Of a stretch of 29,828 nt of DNA, positions 14,210-24,631 are shown piece after piece. This stretch comes from an uncultured Oscillospiraceae bacterium. GTDB lineage: Bacteria; Bacillota; Clostridia; Oscillospirales; Ruminococcaceae. The position numbers and the translations under genes are program-made. Position 1 is the first letter of the stretch. Each line of letters starts with the position of its first letter. The notes beneath the pieces are model-generated. The model did no database searches, was not told where the DNA came from, and saw nothing but the letters and a program-made list of their open reading frames with translations. Location: positions 1 to 29,828 of the forward strand of contig CAJTSP010000016.1 of NCBI GenBank assembly GCA_910578965.1, written 5' to 3'.

Positions 14210-16042
14210 ATGAGCAAGATCATTGGCATCGACCTGGGCACCACCAATAGCTGCGTGGCGGTTATTGAGGGCGGCGAGCCCGTTGTGATTGCAAACGCCG
14301 AGGGCGCCCGCACCACCCCGTCGGTGGTGGGCTTTACCAAAACCGGCGAACGGCTGGTGGGCCAGGTGGCAAAGCGCCAGGCGATTACCAACCCTGAACG
14401 CACCATTTCCTCGATCAAGCGGGAAATGGGCACCAACTACAAGGTGAGCATCGACGACAAGGAGTATACCCCCCAGGCCATCAGCGCCATGATCCTGGCA
14501 AAGCTCAAGGCGGACGCCGAAGCATACCTGGGCGAAAAGGTTACCGAGGCGGTGATCACGGTGCCGGCCTATTTTAACGACAGCCAGCGCCAGGCCACCA
14601 AGGATGCCGGCACCATCGCAGGGCTGAATGTCCGCCGCATCATCAACGAGCCCACCGCGGCCTCCCTGGCCTACGGCGTGGACAAGGAGAACGACCAGAA
14701 GATCATGGTCTACGACCTGGGCGGCGGCACCTTTGACGTCTCGATCATCGAGATGGGCGACGGGGTCACCGCGGTGCTCTCGACCAACGGCGACACCCGC
14801 TTAGGCGGCGACGATTTTGACCAGCGGATCATCGACTGGCTGGCCGACGGCTTCAAGGCCGAAAACGGCATCGACCTGCGCAGCGACAAGATGGCCATGC
14901 AGCGGCTCAAGGAGGCGGCCGAGAAGGCCAAGATCGAGCTGTCCGGCGTGGCCTCCACCGCCATCAACCTGCCCTTCATCACGGCCGACGCTACCGGCCC
15001 CAAGCATCTGGACACCACCCTTACCCGCGCCCAGTTCGACAAGCTCACCGCCGACCTGGTGGAGCGCACGATGGGCCCGGTGCGCCAGGCCCTTGCAGAC
15101 GCCGGTCTCAAGGCCAGCGAGCTAACCAAGGTGCTGCTGGTGGGCGGTTCCACCCGTATCCCGGCCGTGCAGGAAGCAGTTAAAAAAGAGATGGGCTGTG
15201 AGCCCTTCAAGGGCATCAACCCGGACGAGTGCGTGGCCATCGGTGCGGCCATCCAGGGCGGCGTATTGCAGGGCGACGTCAAGGACCTGCTGCTGCTCGA
15301 CGTAACTCCCCTGAGCCTGGGTATCGAGACCCTGGGCGGGGTCTGCACCAAGATCATCGACCGCAACACCACCATTCCCACCAAAAAGAGCCAGGTCTTC
15401 AGCACCGCGGCCGATAACCAGCCCAGTGTGGAGGTCAACGTACTGCAGGGCGAGCGTGAGTTTGCGCGGGACAACAAGAGCCTGGGCACCTTCCATCTGG
15501 ACGGCATCGCCCCGGCCCCCCGCGGCGTGCCCCAGATCGAGGTTACCTTTGACATCGACGCCAACGGCATCGTGCACGTAGGCGCCAAGGATATGGGCAC
15601 CGGCAAGGAGCAGAGCATCACCATCACCGCCTCCACCAACATGAGCAAGGAGGACATCGACAAGGCCGTAAAGGAGGCCGAGCAGTTTGCCGCCGAGGAC
15701 AAAAAGCGCCGGGAGGACATCGACGCCCGCAACGGGGCCGACCAGATGGTTTTCCAGGTGGAAAAGGCGCTGGGCGAGATGGGCGACAAGATCAGCGCCG
15801 GCGAAAAAAGCGAGATCGAGGCAAAGCTAAGCGAGCTGAAGGAGGCCCTCAAGGGCGAGGATATGGCCGCCATCAAGGCAAAACAGGAGGAGCTGCAAAA
15901 GGCCTTTTACGCGGTGAGCGAGAAGATGTACAAGGAGGCTGCCGCCGCGGCGCAGGGCGCCCAGGGCGCGGCCCCCGGCCCGGACGCCGGTGCCGGCAAG
16001 CCGGACGACGGCGTGGTAGATGCAGATTTCAAAGAAGTATAA
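14210..16042 (+). CDS. dnaK: Molecular chaperone DnaK (Hsp70)
   Basis: The 610-residue length is normal for Gram-positive DnaK. The Hsp70 signatures are present: IGIDLGTTNSCV at the start, VYDLGGGTFDVSIIEMG and LLVGGSTRIPAVQEAV in the ATPase domain. The LLLLDVTPLSLGIETLGG linker leads to the substrate-binding domain and a helical lid, with the C-terminal end DDGVVDADFKEV. It lacks the 24-residue N-lobe insert of Gram-negative homologs, as is usual in Firmicutes. AAAGGAG (14192-14198) sets the start. It works with GrpE and DnaJ encoded on either side. Confidence 0.98.
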   Translation: MSKIIGIDLGTTNSCVAVIEGGEPVVIANAEGARTTPSVVGFTKTGERLVGQVAKRQAITNPERTISSIKREMGTNYKVSIDDKEYTPQAISAMILAKLKADAEAYLGEKVTEAVITVPAYFNDSQRQATKDAGTIAGLNVRRIINEPTAASLAYGVDKENDQKIMVYDLGGGTFDVSIIEMGDGVTAVLSTNGDTRLGGDDFDQRIIDWLADGFKAENGIDLRSDKMAMQRLKEAAEKAKIELSGVASTAINLPFITADATGPKHLDTTLTRAQFDKLTADLVERTMGPVRQALADAGLKASELTKVLLVGGSTRIPAVQEAVKKEMGCEPFKGINPDECVAIGAAIQGGVLQGDVKDLLLLDVTPLSLGIETLGGVCTKIIDRNTTIPTKKSQVFSTAADNQPSVEVNVLQGEREFARDNKSLGTFHLDGIAPAPRGVPQIEVTFDIDANGIVHVGAKDMGTGKEQSITITASTNMSKEDIDKAVKEAEQFAAEDKKRREDIDARNGADQMVFQVEKALGEMGDKISAGEKSEIEAKLSELKEALKGEDMAAIKAKQEELQKAFYAVSEKMYKEAAAAAQGAQGAAPGPDAGAGKPDDGVVDADFKEV

Positions 16043-16337
16043 CGCGGAGATTGGGGCAGTTTGAGGCGGCTCCAGGGAGGTACGCCCCCCTGGAGCCCCA
16101 TCCCGCCGCACGAATTTTTTCTGCGCCGGGATAGGCTGCCTGTTTTTGACAGGCGGCCGGTTTGGGCGGGTTTCCCGGTTTAAGCAGGCCTCTGCTTTGG
16201 GCGGGCTCCCTGTTTTTACGGCGCGCCCGCTTTCGGCCGGCCTTCCCGGGCGGCCGCGAACCCGGCTGCGCGCCGTTACATCCACCGTCGCGCTTTTGTA
16301 AGCAGGGCGCGATGGGCAGCAGAGTGAGTGAGAAGGT
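16043..16337 (+). other. dnaK-dnaJ spacer with hairpins and short direct repeats
   Basis: No gene is seen in these 295 bp. They contain a 10-bp perfect inverted repeat GGCTCCAGGG (16068-16077) / CCCTGGAGCC (16088-16097), with a TTTTTT run 16 nt later (16114-16119). A 6-bp hairpin GCCTGT/ACAGGC (16138-16154) follows. Two imperfect direct repeats begin TTTGGGCGGG (16161-16181 and 16196-16217). The spacing between dnaK and dnaJ is often much shorter, so this may be a partial terminator or RNA-processing segment that tunes DnaJ output, or a dispersed repeat insertion. Confidence 0.5.
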
Positions 16338-17498
16338 ATGGCAGACAAACGCGATTATTACGAGGTGTTGGGGGTTGCCAAGGGTGCGACCGACGACCAG
16401 CTCAAAAGCGCCTACCGCAAACAGGCAAAAAAATATCATCCAGACCTGAACCCAGGCAATGCCGAGGCCGAGGCCAAGTTTAAAGAGGTAAACGAGGCCT
16501 ACGAGGTACTGAGCAACGCCGAAAAGCGCGCCCGGTACGACCAGTTCGGCTTTGCCGGGGTGGACCCCAGCTACGGCGCGGGGGCCGGCGGGGCCGGCTT
16601 CAGCGGCTTTGGCGCCGGGGTGGATCTGGGCGACATCCTGGGCGACCTGTTTGGCGGCGGCGGGTTTGGTTTTGGCGGCGGGGGCCGTTCAAACCCCAAC
16701 GCTCCGCGCAAGGGCGCCGACCAGCGGGTGGGCGTGACTATCAGTTTTATGGAGGCGGTGCACGGCTGCTCCAAGACCATTACGGTCAACAAGCAGGAAA
16801 CCTGCGCCGAATGCGGCGGCAGCGGCGCAGCCAAGGGCACCAGCCCCGAAACCTGCCCGGACTGCGGCGGTCGCGGCTATGTGCTGCGCCAGATGCGCAC
16901 CCCCTTTGGGGTAATGCAGAGCCAGGAGCCTTGCCCCCGCTGCGGGGGCAAGGGAAAGATCGTCAAAACCCCCTGTGCGGCCTGCCGTGGCAGCGGGCGT
17001 ACCTCCAGCCGCAAAACGCTTGAGGTCAAAATCCCGGCCGGCATCAACGACGACCAGAGTATTGCGCTGCGCGGCCAGGGCGACGCCGGCCGGGGCGGCG
17101 GCCCGGCCGGGGACGTGATTGTGATCGTAACCGTGCAGCCGGACGCCATGTTTGAGCGGGACGGCTACAATGTTTGGGTCACGGTACCCATCACCTACAG
17201 CCAGGCGGTAATGGGTGCGGACGTGGTAGTGCCCACGGTGGACGGCAAGGTGGAATATACGGTGCCCGAGGGTACCCAGAGCGGCACGACCTTCCGGCTG
17301 CGGGGCAAGGGCATCCAGTACCTGGGCGGCCGCGGCAAGGGCGACCAATATGTGCGGGTGGAGGTGGAAATCCCCAAAAAGCTCAACCGCCACCAGCGCG
17401 AGGCCCTCAAGGCCTTTGAGGAGAGCCTTAAGGACGAAAATTACGAAAAGCGCAAGGGCTTTTTTAAGAACCTGCGGGATAAGTTTGAGGGCAAATAA
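16338..17498 (+). CDS. dnaJ: Chaperone DnaJ (Hsp40)
   Basis: A 386-residue, full-length type I DnaJ. The J domain has the HPD motif (34-36) that stimulates DnaK ATPase. A Gly/Phe-rich linker (about 75-120) precedes four CxxCxGxG zinc motifs (CAECGGSG, CPDCGGRG, CPRCGGKG, CAACRGSG; about 156-218) that bind two zinc ions. C-terminal substrate-binding beta domains include the VTVPITYSQAVMGADVVVPT segment. The start codon at 16338 has purine-rich GAGAAGG just before it, slightly closer than ideal. It ends the chaperone operon and is followed by a strong terminator. Confidence 0.97.
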   Translation: MADKRDYYEVLGVAKGATDDQLKSAYRKQAKKYHPDLNPGNAEAEAKFKEVNEAYEVLSNAEKRARYDQFGFAGVDPSYGAGAGGAGFSGFGAGVDLGDILGDLFGGGGFGFGGGGRSNPNAPRKGADQRVGVTISFMEAVHGCSKTITVNKQETCAECGGSGAAKGTSPETCPDCGGRGYVLRQMRTPFGVMQSQEPCPRCGGKGKIVKTPCAACRGSGRTSSRKTLEVKIPAGINDDQSIALRGQGDAGRGGGPAGDVIVIVTVQPDAMFERDGYNVWVTVPITYSQAVMGADVVVPTVDGKVEYTVPEGTQSGTTFRLRGKGIQYLGGRGKGDQYVRVEVEIPKKLNRHQREALKAFEESLKDENYEKRKGFFKNLRDKFEGK

Positions 17499-17525
17499 AA
17501 AGGTTTTTTCATAAGCAAAACAGAT

Positions 17526-17571
17526 AAAAAGAGAGCGTTCCCGGATCTCTTCATCCGGGAACGCTCTCTTT
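17526..17571. terminator. Bidirectional terminator between dnaJ and atpC
   Basis: A perfect 17-bp stem AGAGAGCGTTCCCGGAT (17530-17546) / ATCCGGGAACGCTCTCT (17553-17569) has a 6-nt loop. It is flanked by an A run on the left (17526-17530) and TTT on the right, so it can stop transcripts from both convergent operons. The 120 bp between it and the atpC stop hold nothing recognisable. Confidence 0.93.
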
Positions 17572-17690
17572 GGCAATGGATGCTTTCGTGCAGAGCGGGA
17601 GTCTGGTTTGCTGGCCGCTGACCCCGCTCAAAACCGGCGGTGAGACAAGAAATCAAACTTGGGTTCGGACCGCCGCTAAAGGCTGCCGCT

Positions 17691-18092
17691 TTACTTTGCG
17701 CCGGCCACCGCGATGCGGGTAAGCGCGCGGCGCAGCTTCGCCTCGGCCCGGGCGGTCTCGGCCGCCTCGGCGGCGTTTTTCAGCGCGGCCTCGGCCCGCT
17801 CCTTGGCAAGGCGGGCGCGCTCTAAGTCGATGCTGTCGGCCCACTCAAAGGTGGTGGCCACCAGCCGCACCCCGTTTTGGGTCACGGCCAGCATCCCGCC
17901 CGCGCAGGCCGCGCGGCGGCGCTGCCCGTCAATGACCACCGCGGCCTCGCCAATGCCCAGCGCGGCCACATAGGGCGAGTGCCGCGGCAGGATGCAGACG
18001 TTGCCCTCGGTGGTGCGCACCAGCAGCCGCTCGGCCTCGCCGTCGTAAAAGCCGCCGTCCGGCGTGACGATCTGCAAAGGGAATGTCGCCAT
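17691..18092 (-). CDS. atpC: F-type ATP synthase epsilon subunit
   Basis: The 133-residue protein is the epsilon subunit of the F1 central stalk. The N-terminal beta-sandwich carries the conserved pattern FPLQIVTPDGGFYDGEAE, TTEGNVCILPRHSPYVAAL and the GGMLAVTQNGVRLVA strand. A C-terminal helical hairpin (LERARLAKERAEAALKNAAE) can inhibit the motor in known enzymes. On the minus strand AAAGGAAG precedes the ATG at 18092. It is the last gene of the operon and lies 78 bp after atpD. Confidence 0.95.
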   Translation of the reverse strand: MATFPLQIVTPDGGFYDGEAERLLVRTTEGNVCILPRHSPYVAALGIGEAAVVIDGQRRRAACAGGMLAVTQNGVRLVATTFEWADSIDLERARLAKERAEAALKNAAEAAETARAEAKLRRALTRIAVAGAK

Positions 18093-18170
18093 AGGAATCT
18101 TCCTTTCGGTAACAGCCGCGGCCCCGCCGCTTTGCGCGGCAGGCCCTGGGCTGTGTTGGGGGCCCGGCCG

Positions 18171-19565
18171 TTACAGCTTTTTGGCCTTTTCCACCACGTC
18201 GTCGATGGTGCCCGCAAACAAAAACGCAGACTCGGGCAGGCTGTCGTGCTTGCCCTCGATGATTTCCTTAAAGCCGCGGATGGTCTCCTTGACCGGCACA
18301 TATTTGCCCGGCATGCCGGTAAACTGCTCGGCCACATTGAAGGGCTGGGAGAGGAACCGCTGGATCTTGCGCGCCCGGGCGACCGTGAGCTTGTCGTCCT
18401 CCGACAGCTCCTCCATGCCCATGATGGCAATGATGTCCTGCAGTTCCTTGTACCGCTGCAAAATGCGCTGCACGTCGCGCGCCACCGCGTAATGCTCCTT
18501 GCCCACGATGTCCGGGGTGAGGATGCGGGAGGTGGAGCCCAGCGGGTCCACCGCCGGGTAGATGCCCAGGCTGGCGATGCTCCGGTCCAGCACGGTGGTG
18601 GCGTCCAGATGGGCAAAGGTGGTGGCCGGGGCCGGGTCGGTCAGATCGTCCGCCGGCACGTATACCGCCTGCACCGAGGTGATCGAGCCCTTTTTGGTCG
18701 AGGTGATCCGCTCCTGCAAAGCGCCCATCTCGGTGGCCAGGGTGGGCTGGTAGCCCACCGCCGAGGGCATCCGGCCCAGCAGGGCCGAAACCTCTGAGCC
18801 GGCCTGGGTGAACCGGAAAATGTTGTCGATAAAAAGCAGTACGTCCTGGTTTTTCTCGTCCCGGAAGTACTCGGCCATGGTCAGGCCCGACAAGCCCACC
18901 CGCATACGGGCTCCCGGCGGCTCGTTCATCTGGCCGTAGACCAGCGCGGTTTTGGAGAGCACCCCGCTCTCCTTCATCTCGTTGTACAGGTCGTTGCCCT
19001 CGCGGGTGCGCTCGCCCACGCCGGTAAAGATCGAGTAGCCGCCGTGCTCGGTGGCCACGTTGTGGATCAACTCCTGGATCAACACCGTCTTGCCGACCCC
19101 CGCGCCCCCAAACAGGCCGATCTTGCCGCCCTTGGCATAGGGGGCGATCAGGTCCACCACCTTGATGCCGGTCTCCAGGATCTCGGTGGTCGATTCCTGC
19201 TCGTCATACGCCGGAGGCTGGCGGTGGATGGGCCAGCGGGCCTCGGTTTTGGGAGCGGGGAGGTTGTCCACCGGCTCGCCCAGCAGGTTGAACACCCGGC
19301 CCAGGCACTCCTCGCCCACCGGCACCGTAATGGGGCCGCCGGTGTCCACCGCGGCCATGCCGCGCACCAGCCCGTCGGTGCCGGACATGGCAATGCAACG
19401 CACCACATCATCGCCCACATGCTGGGCCACCTCCAGCGTGATGCTCTCCTCGCCCTTCTGCACCGTGATGGCGTTCAGCAGGTTGGGTAACTGCCCGTCC
19501 GGGAATTTGATGTCCAGCACCGGCCCGATGATCTGGGTAACAATGCCGGTATTCTGTTTGCTCAT
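18171..19565 (-). CDS. atpD: F-type ATP synthase beta subunit
   Basis: The catalytic subunit of F1 has 464 residues from the chosen start. Visible are Walker A GGAGVGKTVLIQEL, the VYGQMNEPPGARMRV segment, Walker B DVLLFIDNIFRFTQAGSEVS and the alpha/beta signature PAVDPLGSTS. The start is uncertain by two codons: the ATG at 19565 (MSKQNTGIV) is preferred to the ATG at 19571 because AGGAG (19576-19580) is then 10 nt away rather than 4. An even longer frame starts at 19598 but overlaps that ribosome site. Confidence 0.97.
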   Translation of the reverse strand: MSKQNTGIVTQIIGPVLDIKFPDGQLPNLLNAITVQKGEESITLEVAQHVGDDVVRCIAMSGTDGLVRGMAAVDTGGPITVPVGEECLGRVFNLLGEPVDNLPAPKTEARWPIHRQPPAYDEQESTTEILETGIKVVDLIAPYAKGGKIGLFGGAGVGKTVLIQELIHNVATEHGGYSIFTGVGERTREGNDLYNEMKESGVLSKTALVYGQMNEPPGARMRVGLSGLTMAEYFRDEKNQDVLLFIDNIFRFTQAGSEVSALLGRMPSAVGYQPTLATEMGALQERITSTKKGSITSVQAVYVPADDLTDPAPATTFAHLDATTVLDRSIASLGIYPAVDPLGSTSRILTPDIVGKEHYAVARDVQRILQRYKELQDIIAIMGMEELSEDDKLTVARARKIQRFLSQPFNVAEQFTGMPGKYVPVKETIRGFKEIIEGKHDSLPESAFLFAGTIDDVVEKAKKL

Positions 19566-19643
19566 TGGCATAAGTCTCCTTTTATAAGAGATTTGCACCC
19601 TTGCATCCCTGCCCCCTGGGCGGGATGCGGCTGTTTGCTGCGG

Positions 19644-20495
19644 TCATGCCTCGGCGCCCGCCACGATCTCGGTGAGCTCCTGGGTGATCGCGCCCTGCCG
19701 CGCCCGGTTGTATTTGAGGGACAGGTCCTCGATCATCTCGCCCGCGTTCTTGCTGGCCGCGTCCATGGCGGTGCGGCGCGCCCCCTGCTCGCTGGCCACG
19801 CTCTCGGCCATGGCGCCCCACAAAAGGCCCCCCACATAGCTGGGCACGATCGCGTCGTACACCTCCTCGCTGGAGGGCTCGTACAGGGTCAGGCTCTCGG
19901 CCGTGTTTTTGGCCTGCTCGCGCTCGTAGCGGATGGGCAGCATCTTTAACACCGCCGGCTGCTGGCTGAGCATCGAGACAAAGTTTGTGTAGCCCACAAA
20001 CAGCTCGTCAAATTCGCCCTTGCAAAACCTTTCGCAGAGCATCCGCGCCGCCTCAAAGCAGTCGCTCAGCGAGACCGTCTCGGCCACCGCGTAGGAGGTG
20101 GTAAGGGTCTCGAGCCCGTGGGCGGCGCAGTACTCTACCGCCTTTTTGCCGATGGGCAGCACGCAGGCCGGCTTGCCCCCCATGTGAGCCATCACCGCCT
20201 TGAAGAGGTTGGAGTTGTAGCCGCCGGCAAGCCCGCGGTCGCCCGCGATCATGATATAGCAGCTTTTTTTGACCTCGCGCTTTTGCACAAAGGGGGAGGA
20301 GAACTCGGTGTTGCCGTAGGCGATGTCATTCAGGCACTTGTGCAGGGTGGAAAAATACGGCCGGGTGGCCTCGGCGCGCAGCTTGGCGCGCCGCAGCTTG
20401 GAGGAGGCCACCAGCTCCATCGCCTTGGTGATCTGCATGGTGCTTTCCACGCTCTTGATGCGCAGCTTGATATCCTTCATGGACGATGCCGCCAT
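19644..20495 (-). CDS. atpG: F-type ATP synthase gamma subunit
   Basis: The 283-residue rotor shaft of F1. The N-terminal helix shows the family pattern SMKDIKLRIKSVESTMQITK, then AMELVASSKLRRAK. A middle Rossmann-like part includes IMIAGDRGLAGGYNSNLFK, and the C-terminal helix includes MDAASKNAGEMIEDL, then LKYNRARQGAITQELTEIV. AAAGGAG precedes the start with 8 nt spacing. It lies between atpA and atpD with short gaps, as in the canonical order. Confidence 0.97.
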   Translation of the reverse strand: MAASSMKDIKLRIKSVESTMQITKAMELVASSKLRRAKLRAEATRPYFSTLHKCLNDIAYGNTEFSSPFVQKREVKKSCYIMIAGDRGLAGGYNSNLFKAVMAHMGGKPACVLPIGKKAVEYCAAHGLETLTTSYAVAETVSLSDCFEAARMLCERFCKGEFDELFVGYTNFVSMLSQQPAVLKMLPIRYEREQAKNTAESLTLYEPSSEEVYDAIVPSYVGGLLWGAMAESVASEQGARRTAMDAASKNAGEMIEDLSLKYNRARQGAITQELTEIVAGAEA

Positions 20496-20516
20496 GATGC
20501 CGTCTCCTTTCTGCGC

Positions 20517-22037
<1,521 letters not shown>

Positions 22038-22152
22038 AGTCTCACCAACTTTCTTGCGTTGAGATACCGCCGCGCCCGGCGCGGCCAACCCTCCGCCGCC
22101 CGGCGCGGGCGCCCGGGCAGGCAAAGGATGCGGCGCAGGAGCAAAAACGCCC

Positions 22153-22683
22153 TTACGCGTTCAACAAAACGCGCCGCAGCGCGGCAAGCCGCCCGGATGC
22201 GGTGCCGTCCAGCTCTTTGCCGCTGTACCGCAGCTTGACGCCGCCCAGCACCAAAGGGTCGAGCCGGTTTTCCAGCAGCACGGTCATCCCGGTTTGCCCC
22301 TCAAGCTTTTTTTGCAGGGCGTTTAGCTGCTCTGGGGCCATGGGCACCGCGCTTACGGCCTCTACCGGCAGGATGCCCTTTGCCTCGTAGTGCAGCGCAC
22401 GGTACTGGGCAAAGCATCCGTCCAAAAGACCCAGGGCGGATTTTTCGCACAGGATTTTCAAAAAATTCAGCACATAAGGATGCACGCCGCCAAAGGCCTC
22501 GTCCAACAGGCCCAGCCGCTCGGCGGCAGGCAGGGCGGGGTTCTGCACCAGGCGGCGGTACTCCGGCTGGCTGCGGAAAGCCTCGGCCGCAAGGCTTAGG
22601 CCCTTCAGCGCCTCCTCCTCGCAGTGCTCCTCGGCGGCCAGCGCGTACAGGGCGCTGCCGTATTCCTTTTCGGCCGCGGTCAT
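22153..22683 (-). CDS. atpH: F-type ATP synthase delta subunit
   Basis: The 176-residue OSCP-type delta subunit connects the peripheral stalk to the top of F1. The N-terminal helical bundle (EKEYGSALYALAAEEH, VLNFLKILCEKSALGLL) and the C-terminal block VLLENRLDPLVLGGVKLRYS match the family. Its ATG overlaps the atpF stop by four bases (ATGA on the minus strand), so translation is coupled. Confidence 0.95.
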   Translation of the reverse strand: MTAAEKEYGSALYALAAEEHCEEEALKGLSLAAEAFRSQPEYRRLVQNPALPAAERLGLLDEAFGGVHPYVLNFLKILCEKSALGLLDGCFAQYRALHYEAKGILPVEAVSAVPMAPEQLNALQKKLEGQTGMTVLLENRLDPLVLGGVKLRYSGKELDGTASGRLAALRRVLLNA

Positions 22684-23186
22684 GAGGCATCCCCCACACG
22701 GCTGATGAAATCGTCGATCAGCGTCTTATGCGTCTTTTCGTCGATTTCCTTCTCCACCACCCGGCCGGCCAGCTCAAGCGCAAGCTCGGAGATGTCGTTT
22801 TTCAGCTCGCCGGCCGCCTTGAGCCGCTGGCTCTCGATCTCGGCGCTGGCCTTGCTCTTGAGTGCGGCCGCCTCGGCCCTTGCAGCGTTTACCATCTCGT
22901 CGCTGCGGGCGGCGGCGCGCTGGGTGGCGCTCTGCACGATCTCGGTCGCCTCCTGCCGGGCGCTTGCCAGGCGGGTCTCGTATTCTTCCTTCAGCGCGTT
23001 GGCGTTGCCCTCGGCCTTTTCGGCCTCGGTATAGAGGGTCTCCACCTGTTCGGCGCGCTGCTTGAGGATGTTCTGCACCGGCTTAAAGAGGAAATGCTTG
23101 ACCCCCAGGGTCAGGATCAGCAGGTTGCAGATCTGGAAGATGAAGGTCCAGGGGGCGAAGGTGACGAGATCCTGAAATTGTTTCAT
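22680..23186 (-). CDS. atpF: F-type ATP synthase b subunit
   Basis: The 168-residue peripheral-stalk subunit has one N-terminal membrane helix (WTFIFQICNLLILTLGVKHF), then a long charged coiled coil rich in Ala, Glu, Lys and Arg to the end. The start at 23186 follows GGAGGAGACAGA; a much longer in-frame extension to 23621 crosses the atpE gene and is not coding. The 128 bp between atpE and atpF contain GC-rich inverted repeats that could lower expression of distal genes relative to subunit c. Confidence 0.95.
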   Translation of the reverse strand: MKQFQDLVTFAPWTFIFQICNLLILTLGVKHFLFKPVQNILKQRAEQVETLYTEAEKAEGNANALKEEYETRLASARQEATEIVQSATQRAAARSDEMVNAARAEAAALKSKASAEIESQRLKAAGELKNDISELALELAGRVVEKEIDEKTHKTLIDDFISRVGDAS

Positions 23187-23314
23187 TCTGTCTCCTCCTT
23201 CGGGCTGTTGGGGTACGGCGGCAGGGCAAAGGGAAATCCCCCGCCGCCCTGCACGGGCGGCGACGTCAAGAGGCAAAGCTGTACCCCCGCCGTCCCGTGC
23301 CGCCCGCCTGCGGC

Positions 23315-23578
23315 TTACAGCAGGCCGATGAAGATGCGGGGCGCCACAAAGATCAACAGCAGGCCGGTTACAAAGCCGTAGATGCCGGTGGTCTCGGCAA
23401 TGGCGCAGCCCAGCAGCATGGTGCTGGTCACGTCGCCCTTGCACTCGGGCTGGCGGCCGATGGCCTCCAGGGCCTTGGCCACCGCGTTGCCTTCGCCGAT
23501 GCCAGGGCCGATGCCGGCGATCAGCGCGAGGCCGGCGCCGATGGCGCAGCCGGCCATAATGATTGCTTTTTCCATCAT
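23315..23578 (-). CDS. atpE: F-type ATP synthase c subunit with Na+-type ion site
   Basis: The 87-residue two-helix hairpin forms the rotor ring. The loop RQPECKGD and both glycine-rich helices are typical. Ion-site residues are Glu29 (in GPGIGEG) and Glu62-Thr63-Thr64 followed by Tyr67 (AETTGIY). Aligned with the Na+-translocating c subunit of Ilyobacter tartaricus, these occupy the positions of Gln32, Glu65, Ser66, Thr67 and Tyr70 (the spacing of 33 between the two sites is the same). Thr/Ser after the Glu and the Tyr are Na+ ligands, so Na+ coupling is predicted. GGAGG lies 8 nt before the ATG at 23578; the second Met is a less likely start. Confidence 0.96.
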   Translation of the reverse strand: MMEKAIIMAGCAIGAGLALIAGIGPGIGEGNAVAKALEAIGRQPECKGDVTSTMLLGCAIAETTGIYGFVTGLLLIFVAPRIFIGLL

Positions 23579-23725
23579 AGAGGTGTCCTCCTACCAATGA
23601 AATGTTTTTATCCTTCAGCACCCGCTTTTGAGAGGGGCGGGTGTGAATACGGTGTGTGTGCGCCGCCCTTGCGGCGCAGGACCCGCCGGGAAACCGGGGC
23701 GCGGCGCGCTGCCCCCTGTGGGGCC

Positions 23726-24631
23726 TTACCCTTCGGCCGCGTTGGCGATGTAGAGGGTGGTAAGCATGCAGAAGATAAACGCCTGCATCGCGCTGGAGAA
23801 CAGGTCAAAATAGACGCTGAACACCGCCGGGATGCCGGCCTGCAGCACCGGGATGCCGGCAAACATCTCGCCCCAGCCGGCGGGCAGCAGGCTTAAGCAG
23901 GCAAGGCCCCCCAGCACGCAGAGCACGATGCCGAACAGCTTGTGCGAAAATTTGGCCGCGCCGGCCGCCTTGCCCTTTTTGTATTTGAAAAGCAGGGCAA
24001 TGCCGGCGGCCAGCACAACGCCGGCCACCAGGATGCTGCGGCCCAAAAGGTTCAGCAAGGCGGCGCTGCCCGCGGCCAATGCCGCGTAGAGCAGCGAGGT
24101 GATGACCGTGCCCGAGACGATGTTGCCAAAATGACGGAAGGCCATCGAGATGGGGGTGGCCAGCTCGGACAGGATGTTAAAGGGGGTAAGCAGCGGGATG
24201 GGCTGGGTAAAGCCCAGCAGGTAGCCGCCAACGCCCCCGGCGCGAATCTTGTTGTAGGTGATCAGCACAAACACCATCAGGGCCCAGGCCAGGGTGGTGG
24301 ACACATCGCCGGTGGGCGGGAAAAGCCCCACCAGGCTCAAAAGGCTGCCCATCAGCGAGGAGACAAACAGCGCCGCCACAAAGGGGCCGTAGTAGGCAAA
24401 GCGCACCCCCATGTTGCCGTTGACAAAATTCTGGGCCGTCTCCACCAAAAACTCGGCCACCACCTGCCGCTTGCTCACCGCCCGCAGCTGCAGCCCCCGG
24501 GTGAGGAAGGCGCACAGCCCCAGCACGATGAGGGTGACCAGAAGCGAGTCCACCATGGTGGCGGTGATGGGGATGCCCCCCAGCACCGGGATGGTACAAT
24601 AGATGCGCGCACCGGTAATATCCACGTTCAT
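23726..24631 (-). CDS. atpB: F-type ATP synthase a subunit
   Basis: The 301-residue membrane stator subunit carries the ion half-channels. Its first part has LLVTLIVLGLCAFLTRGLQL and the VETAQNFVNGNMG region. The essential stator arginine sits in MAFRHFGNIVSG (the usual LRLFGN motif), and a last helix contains QAFIFCMLTTLYIANA. The ATG overlaps the atpI stop as ATGA. The 147 bp after it, before atpE, hold only GC-rich hairpins. Confidence 0.96.
   Translation of the reverse strand: MNVDITGARIYCTIPVLGGIPITATMVDSLLVTLIVLGLCAFLTRGLQLRAVSKRQVVAEFLVETAQNFVNGNMGVRFAYYGPFVAALFVSSLMGSLLSLVGLFPPTGDVSTTLAWALMVFVLITYNKIRAGGVGGYLLGFTQPIPLLTPFNILSELATPISMAFRHFGNIVSGTVITSLLYAALAAGSAALLNLLGRSILVAGVVLAAGIALLFKYKKGKAAGAAKFSHKLFGIVLCVLGGLACLSLLPAGWGEMFAGIPVLQAGIPAVFSVYFDLFSSAMQAFIFCMLTTLYIANAAEG

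Noticed and set aside
14710..15876. 388-residue open frame opposite dnaK
   Set aside because: Ser-rich antisense product of DnaK codons; a known artefact of high-GC genes, with no start signals.
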